Assembly: GCA_025642075.2 (NCBI GenBank)
Contig: JAODUO010001228.1
Location: forward strand, 77,501-141,500
Reading direction: 5' to 3'
DNA: 64,000 bases
Origin: Ridgeia piscesae
Lineage: Eukaryota > Annelida > Polychaeta > Sabellida > Siboglinidae
Below the pieces are notes generated by a model. The model was not told where the DNA came from and searched no databases. It worked only from the letters and a program-made list of their open reading frames with translations. Both the position numbers and the translations under genes were made by a program. Every line of letters starts with the position of its first letter. Position 1 is the stretch's first letter. Shown one piece after another: positions 10,721 to 64,000 of the stretch.

Positions 10721-12255
10721 GGGCAAGGCGTGGAACATTATGTTGCATTTAATTATTGAAATGCTTCCAACAGTGGTGGTTGTAAGACTATATATCGTTA
10801 AAAATAGAAATGTACATGGTATATGTACAGTGCAGTTTAAATTCTGGTTCGCCATCCAAAAGGTGTGTTGTTTTCTATGTATTGATTCTGAAATAAATTA
10901 CTAACACTATGTGTGATTGTTTAGTTAATATTTAGTTATTGGATTTTTTTTGGTGTTTTACTCAAACCTGTGTACCACATTACGATAGTTTAAGCTTTAC
11001 GACTACGCGTCCTCATATTGCATTATGTAGGAATACCTAATGACTGACAAGTGACTGCTGCTACATTAGTCAATACTCATTCATATTTTACATAAAATGT
11101 GGTGTGGTATCTAAATTAGCGATGTGGCTAAAATCCAATGCGGAGTTTAATTGGTCTTTGTTGTCCAAGACTAATGTTGTGACATTGTGTTGAAGTAATA
11201 AATAAACACTGCTTTGTGGTTCTCCCAGATGTACTCAATTGTTTCTTATTTATTCTGGCATTGTCTGCTTATGTGTGATGTGGTATCTAAAATATAGCAA
11301 TGTCTCTTGACCTTCCGGTCGTCACTGATATTTGGTCAACAATCAATCGTTAATGGTTCACCGCGTCTTTCAAGAAACTGACAAAAATTGTCAATGTTAT
11401 CCAGGTTACGTTTCCTGAATGTATTAATTTGTTTTAGCAAAATCAGGCAAATTGAAATGCTGTATGATATGATGTAAAGTGCCATGAATAAGACACACCT
11501 GAGTCTCAAACAAATCCGCCAATTTTCTGGTCGATTTGACTTAGTGACCTGTCATCATTGATTTGATTAATTATTTATGTTCAGCGCTACAGCTAAAACA
11601 TAGGTTTTCAATACATTTTGTTTTCTTGCAATTTGTTTCACAACTTTTGCATTTTGTAGTTTCTCACAACTTGTTATTGTTTCAACGTTTCGGAAGCCAA
11701 ATTAAACGCATATCGTAAATTTGGGGTGTTGTTACGTGATCCTGTTTATTGTTGAAAAGCAAATACATTATTTGTTTTATGAAAATGTCTTATTACGTTT
11801 GTGCTGTTGGCATTTATAAACACTCATTACCTAGTTCTACGGCGAAATGTTGTAATTTTACGTATATTATACTCGAGCTGCTATTTTCATTTTTTCTATG
11901 ATAATTAATATTGATTGAAGATTTCATTTTGATAAAAGAAAGCCACACGACTGTTGCGTACACTACGCCACTAAGACGTCTGTTTTAATGTTTTTCTTCT
12001 GATTATGCATTATCAAATATAATATGCATTGTTCACGTCACGCTTATTTATCAAATATACAAAAGATGTTCATCAGATCCAAACAAACTTCAGAAAGATT
12101 AAAAGAATTACCACGTCCAATAATTCGTTTTGCGTAAGATTCCAAAGACTCTGGGAAGGAGTCAAGTATTTCAAAGACGGCCCGTATTGGTTAATTCACT
12201 GACTCCCTATCCACACGGTACACTCATGCAATTTAATTCATTCCAAAATAAAGGG
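10721..12255. other. AT-rich spacer with weak repeat remnants only
   Basis: Apart from degenerate continuations of the preceding repeat (CTCCCAGATGTACTCAATTG near 11,221 is one), nothing was recognised: no gene, RNA or TE protein motif. Confidence 0.5.
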
Positions 12256-12884
12256 AGAATGTTCTAATTCGGATGACCATGTCAAATTTACACACATCGG
12301 GTTTATGAAGAACATCGTTAATTAAATCATTATACGATCAAAGCGTAAATAAGGTCAGACCACGTAAACCATTGTACGTAGTTTGTGATATTATTAGCTA
12401 ATATACCAACAGCTCACATCAGAATTGTTATTTCAATTATGTATCATACAAGCAATACTCACTTAAAATTGTCAAACCAAACTAGCTTTATATCCCAAAC
12501 GGCGTAACGACTGATGAGCGCCTTGACACATTTGGGCGCGCTAAATTTACTCGAATCCTTTGTCTTTCTTTCAACACGGCTTCGTTGCTTGTGAAGTTTG
12601 ACATACCAGATTGGGGTGTTGTAAATTTACTCGAGTCATTTGGAACCGTCTCGACAAAGTTGTGTGCCCCGCGAAATATCATATTGTATCAGCCCGTTTT
12701 TAGGGCGGTTGTGGGGTGCTACCCCCATTATTGTTTGGGGTAGGGGGTATCAGCCCACCTTTGTTTAGTTTTTATTGTCATTTAATAGTATTTACATAAT
12801 ACTAATGTATGTCTTCTGTGGAACACTGTTGCAGTGTTGGAAGTTTAGGCGTCTTGAGCTACGGAGCAGTTACTAAATGAATAT

Positions 12885-12912
12885 GTGTGGGGTATTACCT
12901 AATACCCCACAC
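12885..12912. repeat. Perfect 13-bp hairpin
   Basis: GTGTGGGGTATTA and its exact reverse complement are separated by CC. It lies within the left arm of the fold-back, after a G-rich/C-rich stretch (12,713-12,750) that could itself pair. Confidence 0.8.
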
Positions 12913-13552
12913 AACTAAGGTTATGTCATTGAAAATGAGTGTTTGAGTAGTACCGTAGTACCTAGATGATCTTTACCCACTACATTCACCCGTGTTTCAT
13001 TTCCTTAGCAAACGAGCTCAAGATTCTGCCATTGAGCGTAATGTTTACTTCCCGCCATTGATACTCTCGTAAGGGTCCAAACCGCTGACTATTTATACGA
13101 TAACCGCAGGTGTATAAAGAGCATGACACATAAAACAGTTTTATCGAAAATGTAGTGTTGTATATATATATATCACTATATTTTCGACAAGAGTGTGTAA
13201 TGTATCATGCTCTTTATACACCTGCGATTATCGTCTAAATCGTGTGCGATTTGGACCCTTACGAGAGTATCAATGGCGGAAAATATACATAATGTGATAG
13301 TGTACGGACCCGCACGCAATTATTTTGAAATGATTCTTTTACACATTACGCATCTCAGCCGACCGCTACATGATTCGATTTTAGAATAACGATATTTATT
13401 ATATGTATTTTGTGCGAAGGTCGTTAACTGTGATACAACATCATCTACCGAAAATTGAGCTAAGAGCTACCTAGAATGATTAATTATATTCATCTTACTC
13501 CGCGGAAAATACCAAGATACATACATGCAGACACGAATATGCGCATACATAT

Positions 13553-13605
<53 letters not shown>

Positions 13606-13606
13606 C
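13553..13606. repeat. (GCAC)n microsatellite
   Basis: About 13 copies of a GCAC tetramer after ATATGCGCAC. Confidence 0.97.
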
Positions 13607-14214
13607 CACACACCGTAACTGTGATACACACTTCTGATAATAGCACAAACTAAGTAAATTGGTCAATGGTTTTCGGACGCTTTTATAAATTCCGAGACAA
13701 CACATCAAAGGTGCCGTTTAAATAGATAGCCTAGCTACCAATCTTCGCAAATTACCATAGATGTACTTCAAAGTCCCGACGTGTGTAAATTTGACATCCT
13801 AACTAGAACGTGAGTGTATCGTGTTGACATTGTATTAGCATAATAGGACTTCGAACTAGCACAACATTGTTGGTTGCATGTATCGAGTTATTTCCGAAAT
13901 TATTTCTAACCATGGCGAAGCTGTTGATAACATAAACATGCCAGAACGTTCCAACCAATGAAAAGGTACTTAAATAACAATCAAAACGTGCCACACCACC
14001 CAATCGCACGCACGCAACCAAGCGTGCGAGTATCAAAGAACTCCCCAAAGTTGTCAACCCGGATGACGACGGACATCTTCGTGAGTTCGAGTCTGTGATG
14101 TTTCCTTGGCATAAACGTACATCCGCCACTTGCAACACATAAGCACAAGGACTACCAAGTGTCGCTTTTCCTGGCACAGCAAGAAGCTCAACTTATAAAA
14201 CACGCGTTCATGTA

Positions 14215-14420
14215 AAGCGTACATATACGTATAGTGTGTCGTGACGGGGGAATTCTGATAGCGTCATATCATCATCCTTCGAAGTTACTAGAACACAATT
14301 TAAACGGCCAACTCCGTTCACCATCTACGTATCAACGTGCACTCGATATCCGCTGTGTATTCATACACTAATGAATGACTTTCAGAATGTCCTCTCTTAA
14401 TTTGTTTACGTTATGATTAT
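14215..14420. repeat. Dispersed repeat, copy 2 of the 262-450 segment
   Basis: Direct match to 250-450: ACATATACGTATAG, GTGACGGGGGAATTCTGA, GAACACAATTTAAACGGCCAA, CACTCGATATCCGC and TTTCAGAATGT-CTC. The stretch 13,801-14,214 before it holds nothing recognised. Confidence 0.7.
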
Positions 14421-15771
14421 TATTAAATATACATAAGATAAGTTTATTATATGGCAACTTTACAGTTGAATTGTATGTTTACATTCATACTAAAATCTAC
14501 GATTCCATGCAATATCATGTTATTGTACAATGTTAGCATATATTATCAAAAATAATCATTGGAAAAAAATACGTCAAACATTTTAAACATATACATTAAC
14601 ATGCAGTTTACATAAACATTGTTCTAAAATAAATTTAAAAAGATAATCAAATTAAACTGGTGCACTAGTCGATGGCTAAATTGCAGCATGCTCCGGGATA
14701 CCATCACGTGACACGTACGCCGATGTGTACAAACATGACGATGTGTACAAGAAGCATGTTGTTAACCTCGAACTGTGAATTATTTTGTGTTGCCAGCGGT
14801 AATCGAAGGAAAGGTTGACATGTTGGTCGAACACTCCGGCGCCTATTAACTGCTTTGTAGTACTGGAGCAAATGAAGTTGTTCGGTGAAAAGAGAAATCA
14901 TCTTGCAATTCGAGCTGTGGTCGATGACCATCCACCACTGCTCTGAGTCGAGATCCTTGTTGCTGTTGTTGTACAAGCTGTAGATCAGGAGGTGATTTCA
15001 TCCACTGGATGTGCTGGTGTCTCCCTACTAGACATGAAGACTGCACGCAGCTCCCGGCCACTGGACCATTCTTCAGGTGTCGTCCTCGGTTGTACTCGCA
15101 AGTTGGACTGCAACGACATCACTCGAACATTTGTACCAAGCATCATGTGTAAGACTAATCAACAAGATACACGAAGCACACCAGAATAGTCTGAAAATAA
15201 CTATTTAAAGTGACAACAAGTAACAAACAGCTCAAGTGCAGCTTAATATATAATTATGACTCAAATCGCAACACTCTGAAATATTGTCTAGAATTACATT
15301 TTATTCTTTTATCCATGGTCTTGATAGAGTAAATGCATACCAAAGTGCAAATGTTGTGCAATATCATATGTAGGTCATACATTTCTCCCTCTACAAGACA
15401 ACTACATCAACAAATATCCTAATAGGCATTAATTCACATAAAAGGAGCAATTGTGTCGTTCCTGCTAGCAGTGTTACCGATCTCCAGTCTGCAATGTCAT
15501 GCCAAATGAGAATGGCACGCCCAAATAACCTTCGCGTGATGTTCTAGTCGTTCTGATCGGGTATCCACGTTTTCATACCAACAACACAATCATAGTTTCT
15601 TTCCAAGGAGACACCAGGCAGAAAAAATATAACAGACTCCATGTATCAATTATGTCCAAAGTGGTGGATTTTCCGCACGAACTTCATTCTAGTCACTAGG
15701 TGCCATTAGTTACACATATACATGATTCCCCTTAATCGTCCAAAGCCGCAGCACCCCACGGATAGTGTTTG
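14421..15771. other. Downstream flank of the VSP gene; no gene recognised
   Basis: Two overlapping minus-strand frames of 71 and 90 codons (14,704-15,061) were read and match no family I know. The flank probably contains the VSP 3' untranslated region. Confidence 0.4.
15300..15305 (-). terminator. Candidate polyadenylation signal AATAAA for VSP
   Basis: AATAAA on the minus strand about 470 nt beyond the VSP stop codon. No transcript evidence; other A-rich hexamers exist nearby. Confidence 0.3.
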
Positions 15772-43234
<27,463 letters not shown>

Positions 43235-43539
43235 CTTTCTGATGGAGTTAGCTTGGAATCTATGCTGACACATCACATATAAACAGTCCTGGCAGTGCTG
43301 TTATATCTACAAACAGAATAACATTGACTACTAAATAGGGTGTAAGTAGTAATCACTCTCAGTCTCTCACTCACTCTGCTGAATACCAGGCAATGGCATA
43401 TATCATGTTCATTTAAGGTTGTTTTTATCTATTTTGTTGGCATTCTATAATTTCTTTCACATTAATATATAACTCATGAGGGCAAATCTAATTATAGTCA
43501 AGCTAGAGAGTATGTATGCATGGTTGCGTGCATGTTTGT

Positions 43540-43970
<431 letters not shown>

Positions 43971-44225
43971 ACACATGTAAACGTTTTTTATCCTGGGCAA
44001 ACTTTAACTTTATTATTGTACAAATTGATATAATTATCATAAATGCATTGGTCAAGGAGACCACCATAAAGATATGTTGCTAATACATGGATGGGGGGCA
44101 TTCATACATCAAGTTATCTAACATTATCATTATACTGGTTTCGATTAAAAAAACATGATGACATTTACTCTTGTTGCGTGCACAGGGACTAGAGCTTCAA
44201 ACTCTCGACTAAGAGAACCCTCATT

Positions 44226-44445
44226 TTAATCCTGTGCTGCCATATCAAGTTATGAGCAAATTTTTTCAGTCTACATTGTTCCAGTTCAGCCAGTTCTGTG
44301 AATGAATATCTGGCTGTATACAGTGGTGGACATTTGTGCATGATTACTTTGTGCATTAACCGCAGTATGGCTGGATGCTTTTCAGAGAAGCTGTGATTGT
44401 GTTCCATTGAACAGGTTGCCAGGGAGTAAAATGTGAAGCACTTTG
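44226..44445 (+). repeat. Dispersed repeat, sister copy at 60.1 kb
   Basis: Matches 60,095-60,290 in the same orientation: CCTGTGCTGCCAT, ATAGTGGTGGA-ATTTGTG, CGCATTAA/GTGCATTAAC, CAGTRTGGCTG and TTGCCARGGAGTAAAAT. Both copies start at a GAATCCTGTGCTGCCA motif resembling the region after a tRNA B box, so it is probably SINE-related. Confidence 0.6.
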
Positions 44446-44524
44446 AGCAAACCTGAGGATTGGGTACTGTGCTACCTAAGAACTTACAGGTATACTGTAC
44501 TTCTAAATTATCCATTACAATGCC

Positions 44525-45040
44525 TACATGCAAAGGTAGTCTACGTGCAAAGGTAGTCTACGTGCAAAGGTAGTCTACGTGCAAGGGTAGTCTACATGCA
44601 AAGGTAGTCTACGTGCAAGGGTAGTCTACATGCAAAGGTAATCTAAGTGCAAAGGTAGTCTATGTGCAAAGGTAGTCTACATGCCAGGGTAGTCTACGTG
44701 CAAAGGTAGTCTACGTGCAAGGGTAGTCTACGTGCAAAGGTAGTCTACGTGCAAGGGTAGTCTACGTGCAAGGGTAGTCTACGTGCAAGGGTAGTCTACG
44801 TGCAAAGGTAGTCTACGTGCAAGGGTAGTCTACGTGCAAAGGTAGTCTACGTGCAAAGGTAGTCTACGTGCAAAGGTAGTCTACGTCAAGGGGTGGCAAA
44901 GGTAGTCTACGTGCAAGGGTAGTCTACGTGCAAAGGTAGTCTACGTGCAAGGGTAGTCTACGTGCAAGGTAGTCTACGTGCAAGGGTAGTCTACATGCAA
45001 AGGTAGTCTACGTGCAAGGGTAGTCTACGTGCAAGGAAAT
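44525..45040. repeat. 17-bp minisatellite, about 30 copies
   Basis: Unit GGTAGTCTACGTGCAAA, with AAAGG/AAGGG alternating and CTACATG variants; one copy is damaged at 44,884-44,895. Confidence 0.96.
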
Positions 45041-45342
45041 AGTAGAACATTCATATTTGTAGTGAAACATTGTGCTGAAATAGCACAAATACATAGACAC
45101 ACCAAGTACCCAGTAGCATGTCGCTGTAGTCAAGGTTGCAAACGGCTGTGCCAAATCAAGATTCACAGGAAAATGGAATGCACCTCTGCTTGAGTGAACC
45201 TTTGTGGGGCTGACCAATTTACATGATAAGCACTTATTTTATACCAGTTTAAGTGAACTGGAACAAATTAGCAAATAGCACCAATCTTCGACTATTCAAA
45301 ATTAACAAATCCAATTCTGTTATGGGAATGATTTTCCCATGA

Positions 45343-45600
45343 CAGACTATCAATCGAGGGGATGGTGGTTCAATCCCACCTACTGCCATTTTGAAACTTA
45401 GAAAATTTCATTCACCCCACTTTTGCCTGTGTCTTTCGGAAGAGACACTAAAAGCTGGTGGTCCCTATCTGGTGTCTATGCCTGGGGAAGTAAAAGATCC
45501 CACACAGGGGGTAAATAAATGTGTAACCTGTAGTGGACTCACTAATTCTAGAGGACAACTCCTGCATTACTCCAAGTTTGGGCTGTTTGGAGGAAATCAC
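45343..45600 (+). mobile_element. tRNA-derived SINE, copy A, cut by a TIR element
   Basis: Contains a B-box GGTTCAATCCC and the shared body (CTGTGTCTTTCGGAAGAGACACTAAAA, AGATCCCAC, CTGTAGTGGACTCACTAAT, GGGCTGTTTGGAGGAAA). The A-box region is decayed. Homologous to the minus-strand copy at 59.7-60.1 kb. It is interrupted at 45,601 by another element. Confidence 0.7.
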
Positions 45601-45607
45601 TTGAGAC

Positions 45608-46479
45608 GGGATATGGTCGGAATGCCCCTCTGCCTGAATGCCCCAGTCGCAATGCACCTGCTGCCTAGTCACAATGCCCTAACCTTTTAGTCGCAAAGCT
45701 CCACTTTTGGACGGAATCCCCCACTTTAGTGACAGTAAGTTTTTAGGAAAAAATACTATTTATCTATTATAAAATCTTAGGATAACAACTGTTTTCATTA
45801 TCTCCATGCATTCCAGTTGTATTTGTTTCCAGCGGCAATCAATATATATTCATAATTATTAATTATTCTCTTTTTCTCTCTTCTCTCTCTATAAAATAAA
45901 TTAAGATACTGCATTAATAATACTTAAATATTTATATAGATATATATTAAATTAAGATACTGTGTTGATTCGTATGTATATTATTAAGAGTACTAAAATA
46001 TTTTTATAATATATATATATTAAATTAAGATACTGTGTCGATTCGTATGTATATTAATAATACTAAAATATTTATATATTTGATTCGTATGTGTATTGAT
46101 AATAATATATACAATCGTCTTGTTATTGTCACCATCTTTAAAAAAATTCATACAGCACAATGAAAGTAATCTATAGAAAGAAACGGTGTTAGTGGATGAG
46201 AGGTGAAAAGAAAGAGGGAATAAAGTAGCCTGTAACGATTACAAGGCTCCAGTTATTTCTTATCTTATATCTCATTAGTAGATTTGTATTCTGTTGAGTT
46301 TCACGCAGAGATAGTGAAATGTTTAAAAAAAGGGCAATTACGTGAATCAATACACAATGGTAAATTAGCGACATAAAGTGGATTTGTCAATATGAAAATA
46401 CGTCAATTAATTAATAGTAATTAGGTTCTTTTCAATACACATAATTATCTGTATATACACATCTAGTAATAATATCATA

Positions 46480-46515
<36 letters not shown>

Positions 46516-47173
46516 GCATGGTTTCAACAGGTAACTCTGTCATTGTTCAATTGAGCATATACTTCTGAAGCTGTTAGAATATGTAAAATACAACTGATCT
46601 TTTTCCACCCTTTGTTTGCTTTGCTGCCAGGGAGTTAATATTAGGAGATTAGGCAAACAACAATTGGTACTTACATCTTAGGTTTTCTGATGGATGGGGT
46701 TAAAATAACAACCTCCAAAAGACGCAATATAAATATGTATCAACAGTCTGTGATTATTATAGTTAAGACTATACTATATACACATCAAAGGATATTGTAA
46801 TTGATATTAATGTTCATGATAGAATTGTATGAAAATAAAACATACTATACAAAGACAAAACATAAATTATACTTTCAATAATGTATAGAAAGTCAATGAA
46901 ACGTAATTTCTATAATAATTATGCAATTAATATGTAATGTTGTAATATCTATAACTGTATATGTCATAGGTTTGACAATAACAAAATGTAATGTTGATGT
47001 CTGACAATAGTAAAATCACTAGGGCATTCCGATCAAACGTGGTGCATTGCGATAATTCTGTTGGAGCATTGCGACTACTTGGTTAAAGCATTGCGACTTT
47101 GCGATTAGGTTTGGGGCATTCCGGTAGTGGGGCATTCAGGCACTGGGTCATTCCGACTATAAATTATAATCCC
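45608..47173. mobile_element. TIR element with GGAATGCCCC subterminal repeats, 1.57 kb
   Basis: Flanked by identical TTGAGAC at 45,601-45,607 and 47,174-47,180. Ends are GGGATATGGTCGGAATGCCCC and an inverted GTCGGAATGACCCAGTGCCTG with GGGAT. Inside each end, motifs of the type GTCGCAATGC and GGAATGCCCC recur 4-6 times in inverse orientation. The AT-rich middle has no coding capacity. The 7-bp (or 8-bp) duplication suggests a hAT- or Mutator-type superfamily. Confidence 0.75.
46480..46512. repeat. (TA)n microsatellite
   Basis: About 16 TA copies within the 45,608-47,173 element. Confidence 0.95.
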
Positions 47174-47392
47174 TTGAGACATGATGAGGCGTACGAAACG
47201 AAGTAAACAAACTTTGGTAATAAATCTTTAACATATTTAACGAACTGGTAATACCTTTCCATCATCCAATGACAGCTACTTGTTACGGTACATCTGTCCT
47301 GGTGTTTGTTAATCATTAATTGTTACATTGGGACACAAGCCAGAGGATGTAAACTTTAAAAACTGCCGCTGTTATTATCGTTCGTAATATCG

Positions 47393-47486
47393 GCCGCACG
47401 TGCGGCTTGTGTCTGCCGAGCAAACTGATGTTCTTACGGTTTATGTGATTGGTTTAACTGTGGATGGGTTTCCTTTTTTGACCAAT
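47393..47486 (+). promoter_or_regulatory. Candidate promoter elements upstream of ANKLE2
   Basis: A 14-bp palindrome GCCGCACGTGCGGC with an E-box CACGTG (47,397-47,402), ATTGG at 47,448 and CCAAT at 47,482, in a locally GC-richer island. A strong donor CCCC|GTAAGTAAT at 47,617 could end a noncoding first exon that joins the acceptor CACTCACAG (50,179), 10 bases before the ANKLE2 ATG. Inference only. Confidence 0.3.
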
Positions 47487-47964
47487 CAGAAGCGCTGAAG
47501 CCCATTTCTTTTGAAATTTGTGAAAACGAGAAGTTGGTGTATTGTGCAGACTCGTTTATAACTACATTTATTATTATTTCGCACGGTTCTACATTAAGAT
47601 ATGATTAAATAACCCCGTAAGTAATAATGTGATGCTTATTTACGGTGTAGACATCAATATTTTGCAATGTATGATAGATGTAAGCGTGTTGTTTTGAGCG
47701 ATAAATGGTTGATTAGACCAAATCGTTGATGCACTTTTTAATTTTTCTACAAAAAAAAAACCGAATTGCATTACAGCCGCAATGTGTTATGTAAGAATCT
47801 GTCAAGTTATTTCGTTAAAACCATTGTATTCATATTATCTTGCTTTGTATAGATCATTCCGCCCAGAAAAAGGTAGAAATTCAAAATCATGCCGCACATA
47901 CCAGCCCATGGCATTATCCATGATAATGATATTGTTGATAAGTACGTTTTAAATTAGGCAGTGG

Positions 47965-48567
47965 CTACGTATGCGTGAGCCGTACGTTTAGGCCGCCAGT
48001 CTAAAAGTACGGCATTTATACTGTGCATGTGTATGCTTTTATTTTCGGTTAAGTGAGCTGTATTTTTTAGCATGCAATAAGTTCATGCGCATGCTTTCTA
48101 TACGTGAGCCTTATCTTTAGTAGCTGTCAGTTCCAAAAGTTCCCCTCACATGCATGTTTATATACATAAACTCTATTGCCGTATGTTTAGCACTCAGATC
48201 TAAAAGTATGCATAGGTGAGTTTTTTCGCACGTGCATGCCATATCTTTAGCAAACAAATATAAAAGTATGTGAGTTTTTTCGCGCATGCATGTTGATGTC
48301 GTACGAATGGAATCTCTTTTGGCACTGAGTTCTAAATATACGTGAGATTTTGTGTGTGTCATTTTTTCGCAAGTTGACATATATAGCCCTATGGCAGTCA
48401 GTAAATCTAACAATGTCGAGAGAAAAATCGCTCCCTCATATAATTCCGCCACACCGATGCGATGAGACGGACGCAGCATGCTTGTACAGAATTGAAAAAC
48501 AGGATATGCCCGCATCCTCACATACGGTTAGGCCACGGGTCTAAAGATAAGGCTCACATACGCGTAG
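47965..48567. mobile_element. Possible TIR element with CTACG-GTGAGCC ends
   Basis: CTACGTATGCGTGAGCC at 47,965 is mirrored by GGCTCACATACGCGTAG at 48,551-48,567; the similarity runs on through a TTTAGGCC/TCTTTAGACC block. Partial copies of the end recur inside (48,100-48,125) and again at 49,005-49,040. No coding capacity and no clear target duplication. Confidence 0.5.
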
Positions 48568-48961
48568 ACACTTCGCTTAAATTAAATTGTAAAATACAGC
48601 AAGTTTTTATTCAAACTGGTGGGCCTGTCAGTATATGTGTCACCCAATACAACATTTGGTACAGATGGGAGCCATGCCCGCGTTTGTAGCCATGTTTTAT
48701 TTTACTTGTCAATTCTTTTTGTACACATATGGCATACTACAAAGACCAAAACCAGTAATTTTCGTTTGCTGTTACGCATTAAAAAAATGTAAGCCTACCT
48801 GCGTAAGTTCGCCATATGTCGCTACTACTACTAGTTTTCAATTACGATAACCAATGAAGATTAGAAATAATAACGCCTCCGAATGGATATTTTTAGATTT
48901 ATGGCGTTTTATAAATGTACTTATTATTAATATCGTCAAATAAGGTATATAAACTGTGGTC

Positions 48962-48968
<7 letters not shown>

Positions 48969-48998
<30 letters not shown>
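48969..48998. repeat. (TA)n microsatellite
   Basis: About 15 TA copies. Confidence 0.95.
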
Positions 48999-49002
<4 letters not shown>

Positions 49003-49099
49003 AAGCGTCTATGCATATGTGAGCCATATCTTTAGACCTGTCGCCTAACCGTTTGTGATTGTAGATAGAGATCGATCCAGCTACATTAGATTAGAATCC

Positions 49100-49430
49100 C
49101 CCATGACTTGGTGTTGTGACCAGCATTGTTCCTATTTTACATCAATGACTTTCTGAAGGGTTTGAGTTCTACCTTGGAGGTGTTTGCGGGTGACACTGCA
49201 TCATATCAGACTGTCAGATCATAGAATGACGCTGTTACACTTCAGTCAGACCTTGTTATGATGGCCACTTTTGGAAACATCTGCCAAGTATTTAGGCGTC
49301 ACCATCAGCTGAAATATTAGGTGGGAACAGCACATAAATAACATGTGCCAATTGGAATAGACTTCCAGATTCAGTAGTGTCAGTACCTAATTTAAGGCCA
49401 TGGTTGCTGATCACTTCACCTCAGAGTAAA
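49100..49430 (+). pseudogene. CR1/Jockey-like reverse transcriptase remnant
   Basis: Frame pieces PALFLFYINDFLKGLSST, FAGDTASYQTVRS and LQSDL correspond to the region around the catalytic LFADDTA, here with the first Asp changed to Gly. Stop codons break it, and a WNRLPDSVVSVPNL-like tail follows near 49,350-49,395. Clearly dead. Confidence 0.7.
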
Positions 49431-50189
49431 CAAAACCACCACTCTCTCCTTCCCCCTAGCTATACTCATTATTCCGTTCAGCTATCCAATATCATCATCC
49501 AGCAAATCCATTCTTCTGCTGCAAACTGTTTTGACCTATTTACTTTTAATTCTTGAATTGCACACCAATTCCGATGCACATCCATTCCAACTGTGTACCA
49601 ACTACAATCTTCAACATTTTGAAGTTAGTTTGTCCGCTGGAAGAAGAAGTACCTGTCTACAGACAACCATTTCTGTTTGTGTTGAATAAGAAATAGTTTT
49701 ATCTTTGTCATGTTTGAATACCTTACTTAGACAATTCTACAAGTTAGAACTTCACCTCAGATGCTTACGGTTAGATGTATGAAACTATACCTGAGAGAGT
49801 GTACATCCTCGGAAGCAAGGGGTAGTGGTTGGCTACACTATCCCTGGAAAATACAGAGAAATTTGTTGAATTAGACATAAGTTACGCATACTTTGTCATA
49901 GCTGACTCTGATGGTGATGACGTGAACCTCCAAATGGCACCGTCCTGTACCAAATCGAAACTCCAGCAACTCTTAATATAATTACCAGTCCAACATTCAT
50001 TCTAGCCTGCAGTGGTGTAGTTTATAATATTTAGTCTTAATTAATTCTACTACCTGAATATCTGTAGCATCAGGTCATCAGCTTAACTTCATCGTTTGAA
50101 TAAAGCAATATTTCAAGGGTCATTCCACTGAGACAGGTGTTCACATGTTCAGTAATTTTGTGTGATTTTGCACTCACAGAAACAACAAC
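49431..50189. other. Spacer before ANKLE2 coding start
   Basis: Possible decayed retroelement 3' sequence at the left; otherwise nothing recognised up to the ANKLE2 ATG. Confidence 0.4.

Positions 50190-64000
<13,811 letters not shown>

Larger units (their letters stand above)
12260..13800. mobile_element. Large imperfect inverted repeat (fold-back element), about 1.5 kb
   Basis: The outer pair is GTCAAATTTACACACATCGG (12,281-12,300) matching, in reverse complement, GTCAAATTTACACACGTCGG near 13,775-13,795. The inner pair is GATACTCTCGTAAGGGTCCAA (13,060-13,080) through GTATAAAGAGCATGA (13,110-13,125) matching the inverse at 13,207-13,275, around a TATATATATATA centre at about 13,160-13,171. 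The left arm also carries sequence shared with dispersed repeat copy 1. Coding capacity is absent, so a fold-back or MITE-like element, or two head-to-head copies, is likely. Confidence 0.65.

Noticed and set aside
14704..15061. Overlapping 71- and 90-codon minus-strand frames as a gene
   Set aside because: Neither has a recognisable family, signal or splice context, and the region lies in the VSP 3' flank.

Overview
This is animal nuclear DNA. Both recognisable conserved genes are cut into many short exons with matching GT-AG junctions and codon phases, and the rest is dense with tandem repeats and worn transposons. The mix of Rex1/Babar-like and CR1/Jockey-like retroelement remnants, a Penelope-type fragment, a tRNA-derived SINE, hAT-like elements and a voltage-sensing phosphatase suggests a marine invertebrate, perhaps a mollusc. 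I cannot name the species from the sequence.

Layout. 0-3.9 kb: repeats. 3.9-7.1 kb: a plus-strand gene for a secreted or surface leucine-rich-repeat protein; its reading frame continues through two in-phase exons into a kringle domain. 7.4-8.6 kb: a dead reverse transcriptase. 9.5-14.4 kb: minisatellites, a GCGTT pentamer array and a 1.5-kb fold-back. 15.8-43.2 kb: a minus-strand gene of 15 exons for a voltage-sensing phosphatase (VSP/TPTE family), with four-helix voltage sensor, PTEN-like phosphatase with CKGGKGRTG loop, and C2 domain. Its inferred CDS sums to 1,830 nt (609 codons plus stop). Its introns hold a 6.7-kb G-rich 34-35-bp array, a 5.2-kb 21-bp array, a 0.7-kb CA tract and nested DNA transposons. 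43.3-50 kb: intergenic, with a TIR element that split a SINE copy and a possible CCAAT promoter. 50.2 kb to the right edge: nine plus-strand exons of ANKLE2 (LEM domain, ankyrin repeats, conserved C-terminal region), running off the window.

The most interesting observation is that three separate minisatellites sit exactly on exon-intron junctions. The VSP exon 14 acceptor is copied about 21 times in a 59-bp unit. The ANKLE2 exon 9 acceptor is copied about 23 times in a 38-bp unit that also carries a donor-like site, so each unit frames a 15-nt in-frame mini-exon. The ANKLE2 exon 9 donor is repeated several times up to the window edge. In both acceptor arrays, use of a decoy acceptor next to the exon would add an in-frame stop. 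The two genes have no evident shared pathway: VSP is a plasma-membrane phosphoinositide phosphatase and ANKLE2 acts in nuclear-envelope reassembly. All exon boundaries here are inferred from sequence, without transcript data.
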